DNA from: Adiantum capillus-veneris
Taxonomy: Eukaryota; Streptophyta; Polypodiopsida; Polypodiales; Pteridaceae
Length of the DNA stretch: 64,000 nt
Assembly (NCBI GenBank): GCA_014529385.2
Contig: CM043944.1
Location: forward strand, 61,635,748 to 61,699,747
Direction of reading: 5' to 3'
In this document: positions 42,971-54,383 of the stretch, piece by piece
How positions within the stretch are numbered: the first letter of the stretch is position 1
How the letters are laid out: each line of letters starts with the position of its first letter
The notes under the pieces: model-generated
What the model was told of the DNA's origin: nothing
Database searches by the model: none
The model's input: only the letters and a program-made list of their open reading frames with translations
Program-made: the position numbers and the translations under genes

Positions 42971-43831
42971 AGGATTTTGAAAAATATTTGGCAGAGTTTT
43001 GTTTGTATTTGGACAATATCTCAGGTGACAATCTCAACCAAAGTGCTCATAAACACTGACAGAAAATCTCTCATTGGCAAGGGAAAATCCACTGACTCAC
43101 TTTGCCGCAGACTGACTCAATACTATGTATAAACTAAAACAATGTCCACATGGACCTGTATGCAAATGCAATCCATACGCTATCCTGTACCACATATCCA
43201 TACATCCACCTTCATCCCATAGTCGTAAATGACATATGAGGTCTTTAGCGGGTCTAGTCGGGGGTTCGCTCCAGTATCTAGTCCACCTTGACAAGGTACC
43301 AAAGCTCCCAAGGCATGGCTTCAGAAAACCTCACTCGACCCTCACAAAGGCTGCAACTTTCCAAAATACATTAACCACATATCCATACATAACCACAAAG
43401 TACTCAATCTGACAATATAACCGCCTCAACTTCTTCCCACAACCTTTCTTACATAGGTGGTTGTCCATAACGGACCCACAACATCCAAACATAATCTTTG
43501 ATAACACAATATCATGATGCAAAAGCTTTATTTCTCTCTCCAAAACCTGTGTAAATGCTAAATTCTTCACCTGTAACCTATAAATCTACTGTCGAGTGCG
43601 AAACTGGAAATCTCCTATGGCTATGTGAGTTGGCTGTTTGCTGCAGAAAATTTCTATTTTTGGCAGATCTAAGTATGTCAATGCGTCCAGAATGCCCAAA
43701 AACATAAAGATAGACTCCGGGATCACTGTATTCCGAGTTCGGGTGAGGGAGTTATGACCAAAAAACCTCTCTTTTTGGATGTTTTCCAGAGCTGCAGAAA
43801 TCTGTGTATTGACTATAGCTCCTTAAACTGA
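42971..43831 (-). other. Copia B 5' leader
   Basis: 860 bases between PBS and gag with no recognised domain; a possible packaging signal would lie here. Frames of 65-79 codons are unsupported. Confidence 0.6.
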
Positions 43832-43843
43832 GCTCTGATACCA
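43832..43843 (-). promoter_or_regulatory. Copia B primer-binding site
   Basis: TGGTATCAGAGC on the minus strand, three bases after the 5' LTR end: initiator tRNA-Met complement. Confidence 0.95.
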
Positions 43844-43846
43844 CTT

Positions 43847-44078
43847 TGTAGAGTGCGGAGATGATGGAGAAGGTAGGAAATAAGACTACGCACACACACC
43901 AACACATCACAACACACACACACACAATCATTACCCTGCAGCAGCAGCCATTCAACATGCTGCTCACACTCATCTTCTCTTTGAGCTACTATCCAAAGTA
44001 TATTTACAACATGGTATAGTCAGTGTCTTGCCGCCCATAGCACAGCGGGCATATTCTTTAACATCATATTCTTTAACA
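43847..44078 (-). repeat. Copia B 5' LTR
   Basis: 232 bp, TG...CA; about 14 differences from the 3' LTR, two of them in the CA-rich stretch. Confidence 0.95.
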
Positions 44079-44083
44079 ATAGA

Positions 44084-44477
44084 TTGTCAGATTTTTGTAC
44101 TTCCAACATGTGTGGAAGACCAAGAAGTGTTCAGTTTTTGGGAACACCTTGGAAACAACTAGATTCATTGAAATTATACAAGAAAGTAGGAAAGAAATTG
44201 TTGACATAGGAAAACACAAGAACTTTGATGAGTGGAATTGGGTTATTGATGCCACAAGGATTGAATATATTTGTGAGTCCTTGCCCAAAGTCCTACATCA
44301 AGGTGTGGTAGGGTGGCTCCCCTGTTAGCCAATGTACCTACAATTGTGGGAAGACGTCATGGCTCAGCTTGAGCATGACTTAAATTTGTAGTTTTTTGGT
44401 TTATGCCAATATAATTCACTCACAATTGTGAGTCTTGCCCAAATTTCTTTTTTTAAAGGAAATGGACCCTTATGAGC
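44084..44477. other. Unassigned DNA between copia B and gypsy C
   Basis: A + frame of 77 codons (44,095-44,328) contains SFWEH-like and DEWNWVIDATRIEYI segments but no family is recognised. It has an inverted pair AATTCACTCACAATTGTGAGT near 44,410. It was contiguous with 37,691-38,402 before copia B inserted. Confidence 0.35.
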
Positions 44478-45017
44478 TTATGAGGCTCTTAAATCAAGGA
44501 AATATTTTACAAAATTGCTATATTGGGTATGGGTGCGATATGCAGGGGGTGAAATAGGCCCCACAAAATCAATGCCCCATTTTGCAAATGCCCTTCCTCC
44601 CATCATTGGCCATAGTGGCATCTCATCTCTCTTTATCAGCACCTTGGTGCGCTCACATGCGTCACAACGCTTGACAAACTCGTCAGCATCCATATGCAAT
44701 GTATGCCACCATATTCCTATGGTTAAGAAAATTTTTGTTGTCTTATTGCCTGAAAAATTTCCTCCACTTCTGCCTCCATGTGCATGTTCTAGAATCAGCA
44801 GGTATTCACTTTCACTTGCACAGATTCTAAGTTGATTGTCCTTTCCTCGCTTATAGAGTTGGTTCCCAATTAAACTAAAGTCGCGGACCTCCAGCTCTAT
44901 AGCCCTTTTCCGTCCTCTTGTTATGTTTTCAAGAAACGTTCTTGTAGGTAAGAAATCAATGATATATTGACTCCATGCAGGTGCAATGTTTACCTGAAAC
45001 AATGTCGCGTGATCCAC
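44478..45017 (-). pseudogene. Gypsy C integrase, truncated (copy 1)
   Basis: 179 codons: ARKRAIELEVRDF-type N-terminus, LYKRGKDNQLRIC, HAHGGRSGGNF, FVKRCDACERTK (His/Cys finger) and FAKWGIDFVGPIS with the first catalytic aspartate. The frame then leaves the family, so the rest of the core is lost at about 44,490. Confidence 0.88.
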
Positions 45018-45269
45018 TGGTCATTTTGCACTACATATAGTACAATTGTTAACATAAGCATGTGTGTCAGCATACATAGTTGGCCAATAAACCCCTAATT
45101 GTTTCAGTCTTTGGTGTGTTTTCATTGTTGAACAATGAAATACACAATCCTAAACGTGTGCTTCTTCAAGATAACACTCAAATTCCTCTGGATTTATACA
45201 TAATCGTAGAATTTGGTCCTATCCTAGATGATACAATTGTCCTGCAATCAACTGGAAGTTTTTTGTTTT

Positions 45270-45641
45270 TCAAATTGTTTGATGTTTGGATTTGTCTTCC
45301 TTGTTATCAAATCTACCTCCAAAGGAAAGAATGCTAACAATTTCCTGAGACAATTTGGGTATCATTTCAATATTGAAAACATACGCGTCAGGTATGTCAT
45401 CATCTACTCCTTCAGAAGCTTCCCCATTTTGTAGCCTTGAAAGATGATCCGCCCGTAGATGAGTTTTACCCTTTTTGACCACCACTGTAAAATCAAACTC
45501 TAGCAATATAATAAACCAACATACAATTCTCCCAATATTGCATGGTTTATTTACCAGATACAAAAGAGCTTGATGATCTGTGAAGAACACAAATTTGTTT
45601 GCGAGCAAGTAATGCCGAAATTTCTTTACAGCATAAATCAT
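45270..45641 (-). pseudogene. Gypsy C RNase H
   Basis: A 123-codon frame starting MIYAVKKFRHYLLANKFVFF, then TDHQALLYLV and LRADHLSRL. This is the C-terminal half of RNase H and its linker (ADHLSR). The N-terminal half upstream (about 45,650-45,810) is broken by stops. Confidence 0.87.
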
Positions 45642-45816
45642 TCCTAACCCCTCTCTTTTAGTGGTTTTGTAGTTCTTTTATGCACTATTTAACTGTCGTC
45701 TTGCATAACAAACTGTAAAATCCATTGTTTCGTCTCCACGTTGAGCCAGAATACTCCCGATTGCATATGCATATGCATCAATGTGAACATGGAATATTTT
45801 TTTCCAATCTGGTGCC

Positions 45817-46757
45817 TTAAGTACGTGCTGATTCAAGGTTTTCCTTCAGCTTTTGGAATGAAGTTTCACACTCCTCAGTCCAATCGAAACTGACTAACAA
45901 ACGATACAGAGGTTGTGCGATGATTGCATACATATATATGAATCTTCGATAATATCCACAGTGTCCCATGAAGTATTGCACTTGTTTCGCATTAGTAGGA
46001 TTGGGTAAGTCTACTATGACTTTGATTTTGTCTAGGTCAGTGGTTATGCCATTTATTGAGACAACGTGTCCTAAGATGCAGCCTTGCCTAACCATAAAAA
46101 TGCACTTTTCCGGGTTAAGACATATTTGATATGTTCTGCACTTCTCAAATACCTTTTGTAAATGGTCAATATGTTCCTCTCGTAGAAGAGAGTGTACACA
46201 AAGATCATCCATGTATATTTCTAAGAATATTCTCAGGTATTCTTTGAATGCATGCGTCATTAACCTTTGAAAGGTAACTGGGGCATTAGTTAAGCCGAAA
46301 GACATAACTCTATACGCGTATATTCTCCATTCTGTGGCAAATGCTGTTTTGTGTTGATCCTCTATTGCAATTGTCAGTTGGTTATACTCTGAAAACCCAT
46401 CTAGAAAGGAATAAGCCCGTTTCCCGGCCACCCTCTCAAGTACATGTTCTGTGATCGGCAAGGGATAATTATCCCTTATGGTGGCTGCATTTATCTTTTT
46501 GAGGTTCACACACACTCGCAGCTTTCTGTCTTTTTGGGGACAACCACAATGGGTGACACCCAATCTGTATGCTCGATTTCATAGATGAATTCAACATCCA
46601 TCAGCTTGTCAATCTCCTCTTTGATTCGTTTAGCAAATGTGTCATTATATGTATAAGGACATTGTTTGCTAGGTTTGGCATCTGATTTCAAAGGAATTGT
46701 ACGTTGGCATATCGATGGATCAACTCCTTTGAGGTCTTTGTAGGACCATGCAAACAC
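45817..46757 (-). pseudogene. Gypsy C reverse transcriptase (copy 1)
   Basis: Two overlapping frames (46,757-46,506 and 46,563-45,817) joined by a one-base shift. First: FAWSYKDLKGVDP, IKEEIDKLMDVEFIYEIEHT, WVSPIVVVPKK. Second: LRVCVNLKKINAAT, YSFLDGFSEYNQLTIA, RVMSFGLTNAPVTFQRLM, catalytic EIYMDD (residues 117-120 of the second frame) and LGHVVSINGITTD. Copy 2 has the canonical FSGYNQ where this copy has FSEYNQ. A non-chromovirus gypsy. Confidence 0.92.
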
Positions 46758-47106
46758 ATCTTTATACTTCTTGAGAAGTTGTGTTAGTTGTTCTTCTTCT
46801 CCAGGCTCTAAATCAGTTGCGATATAGACCGACTGAGGCTTTTCACCTGGTTCAAAGAGGTCTATCCTTTTTGCATTTTCTGGCCCATCGCTGGTTTGTT
46901 CTTTCCCTGACTGGTGGTGTCATTATGATTTTTTTGTCCTGGATGGTGAATTTTCTATAGTGTGATGGTACATTCATGTTTCCTTTTTCTGACTCCTCCT
47001 TACCATCACTTTCTTCCTCAGTCGTCTATACCTCTCGTAAAGACCGTTTTAGTTCTTGGTATTTCTGTTTACGCTCCAATTTGGTCCACTCTGGGTCTTT
47101 TTTTTA

Positions 47107-47893
47107 TTATTGAGATTTTTTTGATTTTGTTTCTGTTTTAGCTTTCCATACTTGTTTTATTTTCTCTTGCGTCCATTCCATTCGCACTCTTGAGAATCTT
47201 CCTGATATTTGGTCTTTTACACAATCCTCTGCCTTGACAAGCATTAGATAGTGAGTTTTATCTTTTATCGTGGGGATCAGGTTCTCTCTCATTTTGTTTT
47301 CTACTCGTTTTCTCCTATACCGTTCTTGGCGTCTAGGATGCTAATTGGCAAAATCATAAAACTTGATATTCTCTGTTTTCTCCCCACGCTCGCTTGAGCT
47401 GTCTGAACACTCATTATCTGCATCGCTATTTACCTCCAGATGCTCAGAGGAGTTATAAAACTCTTCTTGTTCTTGTGGTTCTACAATCTCATCTCCTCCT
47501 GGTATAAGGTTGTAATAGGGTAGCACATCATAGCCATCCTTATTGCAAAATTTTATCGTTGGGCTATCTGTAATGGTACAGACATCCAATGTTGCTAGTA
47601 TGTGTTCCCATTCCAGAGGTTTCAGGGCATCTTCAGGAAAAGGTTCCGAAATATAATCCTTGTTCTCAATAGGCTCTTTCTAAGACACATTCCTCTCTTT
47701 TTAAGCTCCCACAATGTGAAGCTCCGCACATCCATATCTCTTTTTGTTTCCCTAACCATGCTGGGAGTTCCGACCCTGCCAATGTAGCTGAATCAAACTC
47801 TTCCACTGGTGTTTGGTTCACATCTTTGTAAGTATGGTCTTTTAGGTGTATTTTGGTTGTAGTCTTGCCATGTCTGAGGTATATGTGTAACAA
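47107..47893 (-). pseudogene. Gypsy C N-terminal frames, unknown domain
   Basis: Three frames broken by stops: 47,893-47,666 (75 codons), 47,589-47,341 (82 codons, acidic, with TITDSPTIKFCNKDGYD) and 47,292-47,107 (basic). The frames share order and strand with RT and are conserved in copy 2. They do not resemble gag; their role is unknown. Confidence 0.5.
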
Positions 47894-48404
47894 GACTTGA
47901 TTTTGAGGTGTTTTAGTAATAAATTTTGTTTTCTAGGAAGTTTTGGTCGTTTTAAAGTTAGTCCACTGTGTAGAAGGATGTGTGGATTGTTTTCGTCCAA
48001 TAAAATTTTTTGATCCGGAAGGCACTTTCTGGGGCATTTTTGAAGGTGTTAACGTGGGATTTTGAAAAAGTGATGTATGAAGCGATTGAAGCCTGCGTTA
48101 TAAGGAACAACTTTGGTTCTTTGAGTCTTTAGAGATTTTGATGTTTTGATGCTCGTTGAGGGCCAAAGATTAAGAAAAAAGTTGGATTTGCTGTTTTTGC
48201 ATCGTTTTTGTAGAAAATGTTGTTTTGCAGGTTGATTTTCAGCAAATCAGAGCAGGCTATGGAAATTTTCCATCACATAGCCGTCGAAAGGGGCAGCGAG
48301 GGCAACAAGATTGTGTGAGACGGACTTGGGTTGTTTTGGCTCCGTTTGGGAGTTATGTTCAGTTGAAGACAGCTGAAAAAAAAAATCAAAAATAAAAAAT
48401 CTAA
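47894..48404. other. Gypsy C 5' leader ending at duplication breakpoint
   Basis: No coding frame. An A-rich stretch of about 25 bases (48,376-48,400) directly precedes the junction at 48,405. Confidence 0.5.
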
Positions 48405-49544
48405 CCTCTTTGTTGCAGCATTGAGCGGTTTGTAGTCAACACAGACCCTCCATTTTCCGTTCTTTTTAGGGGTTACTACAATTGGGGACACCCACTCAGA
48501 GTTAGACACAGGGTAAATGAAACCAGCTTTGAGGAGTCGGTTAACCTCTGTCAAAAGTACCTCTTGTTGTATTTTTCCTAGGCGCCTTAGCTTTTGAGCC
48601 ACAGGTTTAGTACCTGGTTTTAATTCTATGCCATGCTCTATAACATCCACACCTCTAATTTGTGAGTAATCAGTGATAAAAGATTTGGGATACCTCTTGA
48701 GCATATCGATGTAGGACTGCTTCTCCTCTGGGGTAAGATCTTTTGCAAGCATCCTCTCAAAGTCTTCAAAGTGCTTGTGGTCACCTTTGTCATCCTCTGT
48801 TTGCTCCTTTGTTGGGTCAACCTCTATTGATGGAGTTTTTGATGTGTTGAAGATGATTCCCATTACCTCCAAAGATGATTCTTCTTCGCTATTGGATGTA
48901 GTGGTTGAACCTTCCTCGTCGCTTGAGCCAAAACTCTCTTCACTTTCTTCATCAGCCGTGGTCTCATAGTTGATGTCGAGCTGCTTTCCTTCATGCCAAT
49001 CGTATACTACATGTTGCCCCTTTTTGAGAATCAATTGTCCTCGTCCCCATTTTTTATCTGCATTCACAGCAATGAGCCAAGGCCTCCCTAGGATGATGGG
49101 ATAGCCCTCCCCCTTGGCTGGCATAACATACATGTCCACACGTGCATCTATATTACATACAGAAACTTTTACATTCTCGATGATCCCTAGGCACTTCACA
49201 CTTGCATTGTTGGCCAGCCTAGCTTGACAATTAGAGGATTTAGTGATTTCAAGTCCTAGTCTATTCATGGCTCTTTCCGTGATCACACACATTTGTGCTC
49301 CACCATCAACATACACATTGGATACCTTCCTACCCCTTACATAAGCATCTACAATAGGTTCCACATCTTGTTGTGGCTTTGAAGTCAATGCCTTTACTGT
49401 CACCTTTTCTTTCTTTCTTGGGAGTCTTGTGCTTACAAGTTTGGACCAGTGCTTTCTCACCCTGGGTGATAGATGTAGGAGTTGAGGCCAAGAAATATTG
49501 GGCTTTTGAGTTTGCAAATCTTCTAAGATGTTGTAGGGTTCCAT
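48273..49544 (-). pseudogene. Gypsy B protease-RT, copy 2, cut and fused at the duplication junction
   Basis: Identical to copy 1 from the start codon through WRVCVDYKPLNAATK, then at 48,405 the frame passes into unrelated sequence for 44 codons. It therefore lacks MPFGLTNAP and the catalytic MDD. The chimeric tail is a product of the breakpoint and has no family. Confidence 0.93.
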
Positions 49545-49652
49545 ATTCTTTCCTAATGGAAAATCGTTGATGCTGATCTCCCTTCGCCTTGACCTCTGCT
49601 TCTTGCCTCCTTCCTCCTTCTTTGACTTTTTCTTCCTCTCCTTCCTTGCAGG

Positions 49653-50786
49653 TTATGACTCTTCATTCCTTGTGTCTTCATCCTTGTTGTGTGCTCTTGT
49701 GCGCTTTTCTGCTGGCATAACATCAAAATGTATAGGGATCACCTCTATCTCCTCTTCCAGCTTTATGACATTTACTCCTCTCTCTTCCTCCACTAGTGGG
49801 ACAGGAGGGATGTTTGCCATTGGAGGTGGTTGTGGTCGACGAAGAATTTGCGGGGCTTGAGCATGCTCTTGCTGCACCATGAGCGGAGGGGGTCTAGGAG
49901 GGTATATGTCCCCTGGAAGCCTTCGAGGGTGAGGGCAATTACACATGCCATGACCAACTTCATTGCAATTCCAGCATCTCAACTCTTGTGCTTGACATCG
50001 TTGATTGCGATTCCCTTCTCTTGGTTGTCGTTGTTGGGGTAGGCCCTGCACTAGATTCAAGGTGAGACTCTCTAGTTGTTGAGTTAATCTTTGCAAGATC
50101 TCTTGTTGTGATCCTTCCCCTATTTGTGAAGTTTGGGCAAGAGAGCCCCTAACTTGTGCTCCCATGCTTGGTGAAGAATCCCTCTCAATGACTTCATTTA
50201 GGTCCCTTGTTCTATGTGCTTGAAAATTTAACTTCTTGAATTTGACCATGGCCACCTCATGTGCTTCCTCAAATGTTGATGGGAATTTCAACTCTACCTT
50301 GGTCTTCAAAATTGGATACAAGCCATCCATGAACCTATATTTCTTTAGAAATTTTGGTGCACCACCTTGGTTTTGTAAGGTAGCCTCCCATCTATCCCAT
50401 AGGTTAAGGAAAACGGCCTCATAAGATGGGTAGTCTTCAAGGAATACCTGTTTATGTTGAAGTAGACACTTCCAAAGACCCTCTAGAGTATCTCCTTGCC
50501 CAAATTTGGCAAGAAACATTGCACGTATCCTCTCCCAATTGGTTTTGTTTTGAGGTTGCAAGGCCTCGTACCATGCCTTAGCCTCCCCTTTGAGAACGAG
50601 TGGAAAAGCACGCAGCTTTACCTCTTCTTGATCTCTCCCAGAGATGAGGTGTGCCATCTCCAAATTATCCAGAAATTCTTGTGCATCCTCACCATTTTTA
50701 GAATGAAAGGTAGGAAAAGTGCTTGACATTTTTTTGATACAAGGAGGCTTGTGTACCACAAAGTTTTGACTACGATGAGTGATCAC
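49653..50786 (-). CDS. Gypsy gag polyprotein (gypsy B, copy 2)
   Basis: 377 codons, same as copy 1 apart from one substitution (RGLNEV to RDLNEV, at 50,203). CCHC knuckle and gag core intact. The two leader ORFs follow at 50,995-50,783 and 51,309-51,079, unchanged. Confidence 0.88.
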   Translation of the reverse strand: MITHRSQNFVVHKPPCIKKMSSTFPTFHSKNGEDAQEFLDNLEMAHLISGRDQEEVKLRAFPLVLKGEAKAWYEALQPQNKTNWERIRAMFLAKFGQGDTLEGLWKCLLQHKQVFLEDYPSYEAVFLNLWDRWEATLQNQGGAPKFLKKYRFMDGLYPILKTKVELKFPSTFEEAHEVAMVKFKKLNFQAHRTRDLNEVIERDSSPSMGAQVRGSLAQTSQIGEGSQQEILQRLTQQLESLTLNLVQGLPQQRQPREGNRNQRCQAQELRCWNCNEVGHGMCNCPHPRRLPGDIYPPRPPPLMVQQEHAQAPQILRRPQPPPMANIPPVPLVEEERGVNVIKLEEEIEVIPIHFDVMPAEKRTRAHNKDEDTRNEES

Positions 50787-51309
50787 ATCAAAATGAAAAT
50801 ATATACATCAAGTGTTAGTTCATAATTTATCATAGGAAAAATAAAAGGGTTGATTGAGGCATTAATTTCATTAAGGCGATTGGGTCCAAAAATTCTCCTA
50901 ATGGTTGCTTGAAATCTAAATTTTGTAGCAATTATGATGTGCACAGATTGACGAGCTATGGGTGTAAAAGGAGAAGCAGCTCCAGGTTGGTTCATGTGAC
51001 AATGTGTTCTCCTTTTTCTTTCTCTTGAAGAAAGTTTCCTTTGAGTGGATCGCTATCTAAGAACCTCTTGTCCCTGCCTCAAAACAAAATAAAAACATGG
51101 ACATCAAATGAATCATCATAATTAATGAATGGAAGAATGATGGGATTTGGAGATGCCAAGATTTCACCAAGTCTTTCTGCTCCAAACATAAAAACAATGC
51201 GTTGTTGGTAAAAAAATTTGCAATCTACACAAATGTTAATTCTGATGCGTTGTGAAAAATGAAAAGCATATGGTGCAACTCTATTGTTCATGAGGAGAAT
51301 AGAAGGCAA

Positions 51310-51482
51310 TTAGGAAAGTTCCTCCGTGGGGGCACCACTTTTATGAGAGCGGATTTTTTGAGATGGGGCTCAACTCAAGGCTCCCACCAGACAACCACTC
51401 CGTGAGACCCTACACACGCATATTTCTTAGGGGCACCACCCTCTTTTATGGAGAAAGACGGAAACCAAAACAAACCATATAC

Positions 51483-51535
<53 letters not shown>

Positions 51536-53521
51536 TCCTTATGTGCTTCAACACAAAATGCCCTTCAACCATTCAACACACACTCCTTAAGCAATCCCTT
51601 TGAACACTGCACAAACTCACATGCAAAGATTGACCTTCACCATATTAGTGCTCATATACTTCTAAGAAAAGCAAGCACAAAACCTCAAAACTCAAAACAC
51701 CATAATGCACAAATACTTGACAACTCCTTTCCTTTCCCAAAAGCAGAGACTACTTACACACATAAGGCGGCATGCATAGAGAGCTCTTCTCCATCTATGC
51801 AGCCCCAAGACTTACTTACTCACAACATCAGGAGAGAAGCCAAGCAAATAGACACCATGGTGCACAAAAAACTTTCTCAACAAACAAGAAACCAATGAGC
51901 ACAAAATATGAGAAGCTGCCAAGATATGCTTACCAATTTTACATGCGTTTAGAGCAAAAGTGTGACGATGACACCCCAATTGCAACAATTTGTTGATCAA
52001 ACCATGAGATAGATCATTGAACTTGATATCCTCACTCTCATATAGAATCTACAATCCTTATTTAGGGATGAGTATGATAAGAGAAATGTTTGCAAGAGAA
52101 TGGTAGCAATAGCATATTGATGCTCTCTCTATGGTGCTGCTTATGATAGCGAGCTTAGGAAATGGATAGGGAGACAAGAGGAGAGAGATATTAGGGCTTC
52201 CCTAACCTTAGAGGAGCTTATTTGCAGCAATGGAGTAGGTGTGTGTATTTTTGTGCTTGCCAAAGGGCCTTTTTATAGCTGTACAAGACCTTGGGTTAGG
52301 TTAAACTTGACTAGGGTAGGTAATTAACCATAGTTAGGTTCCCTTTTGACCATTCCTTCAATTATGCAAATAAGGGACTTATTTTTTCATTAAAAATAGC
52401 CTTTTAAGTCGTGGAGGCTCCATAAGGGTTGATAATGTATGTGGGCCCCACCATGATGTCCCTCTAGTGGCTCCTACAGAGTGTCCCCATCCTATTTGTT
52501 GTGTCTCTAGAAGCATCTTGAGCCGACCCCTGCACATGCAAGTGGTTTTTAACTCCCCATTGGTATTTTAGAATGTTTGAGAAGTCAAGAAAACTTTTCA
52601 CCTTTGTGGTTTACCTGATTGTAACTTTGACCTGCAGTAACAGTGTCCGCAGCACCTTGTTTTCACCATAACTTTCAGCCTGTAACTCAGAATTGGGTGC
52701 TATAAAAGGAAAAGTTGAACTTCTCAAAGTGTTTAATCTGATTTTAGAGTGTTCCTCAAGTATACCCACGAGCTAAGGCGTTCAAGATGCATCCAAAACA
52801 CCTTTTGAACCAAGTCTCCTTGTAGGGGGCCCTTTAGCATGCATCCAAGGTGTAGCATGCTTTTTCAAAAGAGAATCCACCTTAAAAAAATGAGGTAGGC
52901 TCCAATAAAGTTTGATTTATTGGGGATATACATTATATTTAAGATTTGTTGACCAACACAAGTAAATGATCCAAGAGTTGGGTCACATAGTGGTGGGGAA
53001 GGGAAGGCCTACAAGGTTAACCCTACCCTTGAGAGAAGATGGGTAAGATAAGTGCCCATAAATTATTTATTTACAAATTATGGGATGTAGATAGCTATTT
53101 AAATTAGTAAAGGTAATTAGTTAAAAGAATATGCAGTAAAAAACTAGGAGAGTAGAATTAAGTTTACTATTTACATTTAGCATGAAGAGAGAAATATGAT
53201 GTAAATGCATAAAGATCTAAGAAGGGTAAGGTGTTTGTATGGAAAAAGGCTATTACGGAAAGAGAGAATGAACACTAGGTTAAAAGTTTGATAAAAAATA
53301 TATACATTTGAGTAGAAATGTAGTTCAAATGCAAGGTTACCCTTTAACGCTACTCAACGGTATTCGACCTCGTCGCCCCCCCTTTGCAAGAGATAGGCTT
53401 CACAACTTCGACCTCGTCGTCCTCCCTTAGCAAGATAAAGTGTCCACGGCATGCAATCATGCAAAGGCCTTGTGTGGCTAAAATAACACCACACCCTCCT
53501 TTTCCCCAAAAAGGCAACTTC
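51310..53521 (-). other. Gypsy B leader/LTR region, copy 2
   Basis: Same as copy 1; TATA box at about 52,269-52,278. The (CA)n at 51,485-51,532 is about 20 bases longer than in copy 1. Confidence 0.6.
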
Positions 53522-53535
53522 GCTCTGGATACCAG

Positions 53536-53668
53536 TGAAGACTAGGGGAACTAGTGCCTTAGAGTCCACCTCCCAACCTCCCACTATATAGCGAGCTCCT
53601 AGCCCTTTGCCCTAGTTGGACTCCCTTTCCACACTGCCTAGTCCGGCCGTGCCCTTGTCCTGCTGACA
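53536..53668 (-). repeat. Lone short chromovirus-type 5' LTR, copy 2
   Basis: Identical to 37,558-37,690, with the same PBS (extra C) at 53,522-53,534. Confidence 0.8.
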
Positions 53669-54383
53669 ACCATAACTTACACTCCGTAGCTATGATTGAG
53701 GAGCCATGTGGACCAGCTTGTAGACCACATTGATGGCCAGCTTTGGCACTTCCACTCTTGTATTTTCACACTTTGACCAGCCACACTTGATAGACACCTT
53801 AGCAAGGCATATTGGCCAAAAAACCACATCAAGCATGCATATCCACTACCCTTGACCTTTAGAACTACCTGACTAATTTATCATGCCCCTATGAGCACAC
53901 ATAACCCTAGCTTGCATTCTTTAAAGCATCGACCAACATCAGCTACACCAGCGTGGCAGTGGTCCAAGAACAGGATTTCCTAAAACCGCAAACAAAGGAT
54001 GTGTACAACACCCTTATGATCTCGAAGGATTGGTTCTCCCCTTTGAATAAGCAATGGGGAAATCAATGGTAGGAATCAAGATGGGTGTCTGTCACTAAGA
54101 ACATTTTCCACTTATGATGAAGATTTTTCTTTGGAAGGTGCTTTGAGGGCCTTACCTACATGTGTGAAGGTAGAAGCTATATATTGGTCATGATAGATGC
54201 TCTCAATGCAGAACGGATAGGGTGGACATCCCGTACCTTTTCAAGGAGTGCTCGACAATAAGTGGATTGGCGTGGAAGATCTGCAGATGGGTGCAAAAGA
54301 CCTGGAAGATTGCATCCTTTAAGAATGACCTCTTCTTGGGTGGGTGGTTTTTAAGAGCCAAGTACTACTTATCAATACATAGA
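53669..54383. other. Unassigned DNA left of copia B, copy 2
   Basis: Matches 37,691-38,407, with the first one-base indels relative to copy 1 appearing near 53,765. Confidence 0.5.

Larger units (their letters stand above)
38408..44078 (-). mobile_element. Complete Ty1/copia element (copia B, copy 1)
   Basis: 5,671 bp with direct LTRs (38,408-38,641 and 43,847-44,078, about 94% identical, TGTAGAG...TTTAACA) and perfect target duplications ATAGA at 38,403-38,407 and 44,079-44,083. PBS and PPT are canonical. Coding order on the minus strand: gag, zinc knuckle, protease, integrase, RT, RNase H, the defining copia order. A few stops and a frameshift break the single polyprotein, so this copy is probably defective but structurally whole. 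Confidence 0.96.
32446..48404. repeat. Tandem duplication unit, copy 1 (15,959 bp)
   Basis: Identity with the following DNA starts at CCTCTTTGTTGCAG (32,446 equals 48,405) and the offset of 15,959 bases holds for gag and RT frames; it shifts only by indels further right. The left breakpoint is inside gypsy B RT; the right one is in the 5' leader of gypsy C. It contains gypsy B, a short LTR, copia B and gypsy C. Confidence 0.97.
45817..48404 (-). mobile_element. Gypsy C, RT-side half with leader (copy 1)
   Basis: Minus-strand gypsy from the 5' leader (about 48,404) through an N-terminal region (frames 47,893-47,666, 47,589-47,341 and 47,292-47,107, the last rich in Lys/Arg/Glu) to RT; RNase H and integrase follow to 44,478. 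No gag core or protease motif is recognised in the N-terminal frames. The leader runs into the duplication breakpoint, so its own LTR may lie beyond it. Confidence 0.75.

Noticed and set aside
43200-43320. tRNA-like GGTTCG segment in the copia leader
   Set aside because: No acceptor stem, anticodon arm or CCA-compatible fold could be assembled around it.
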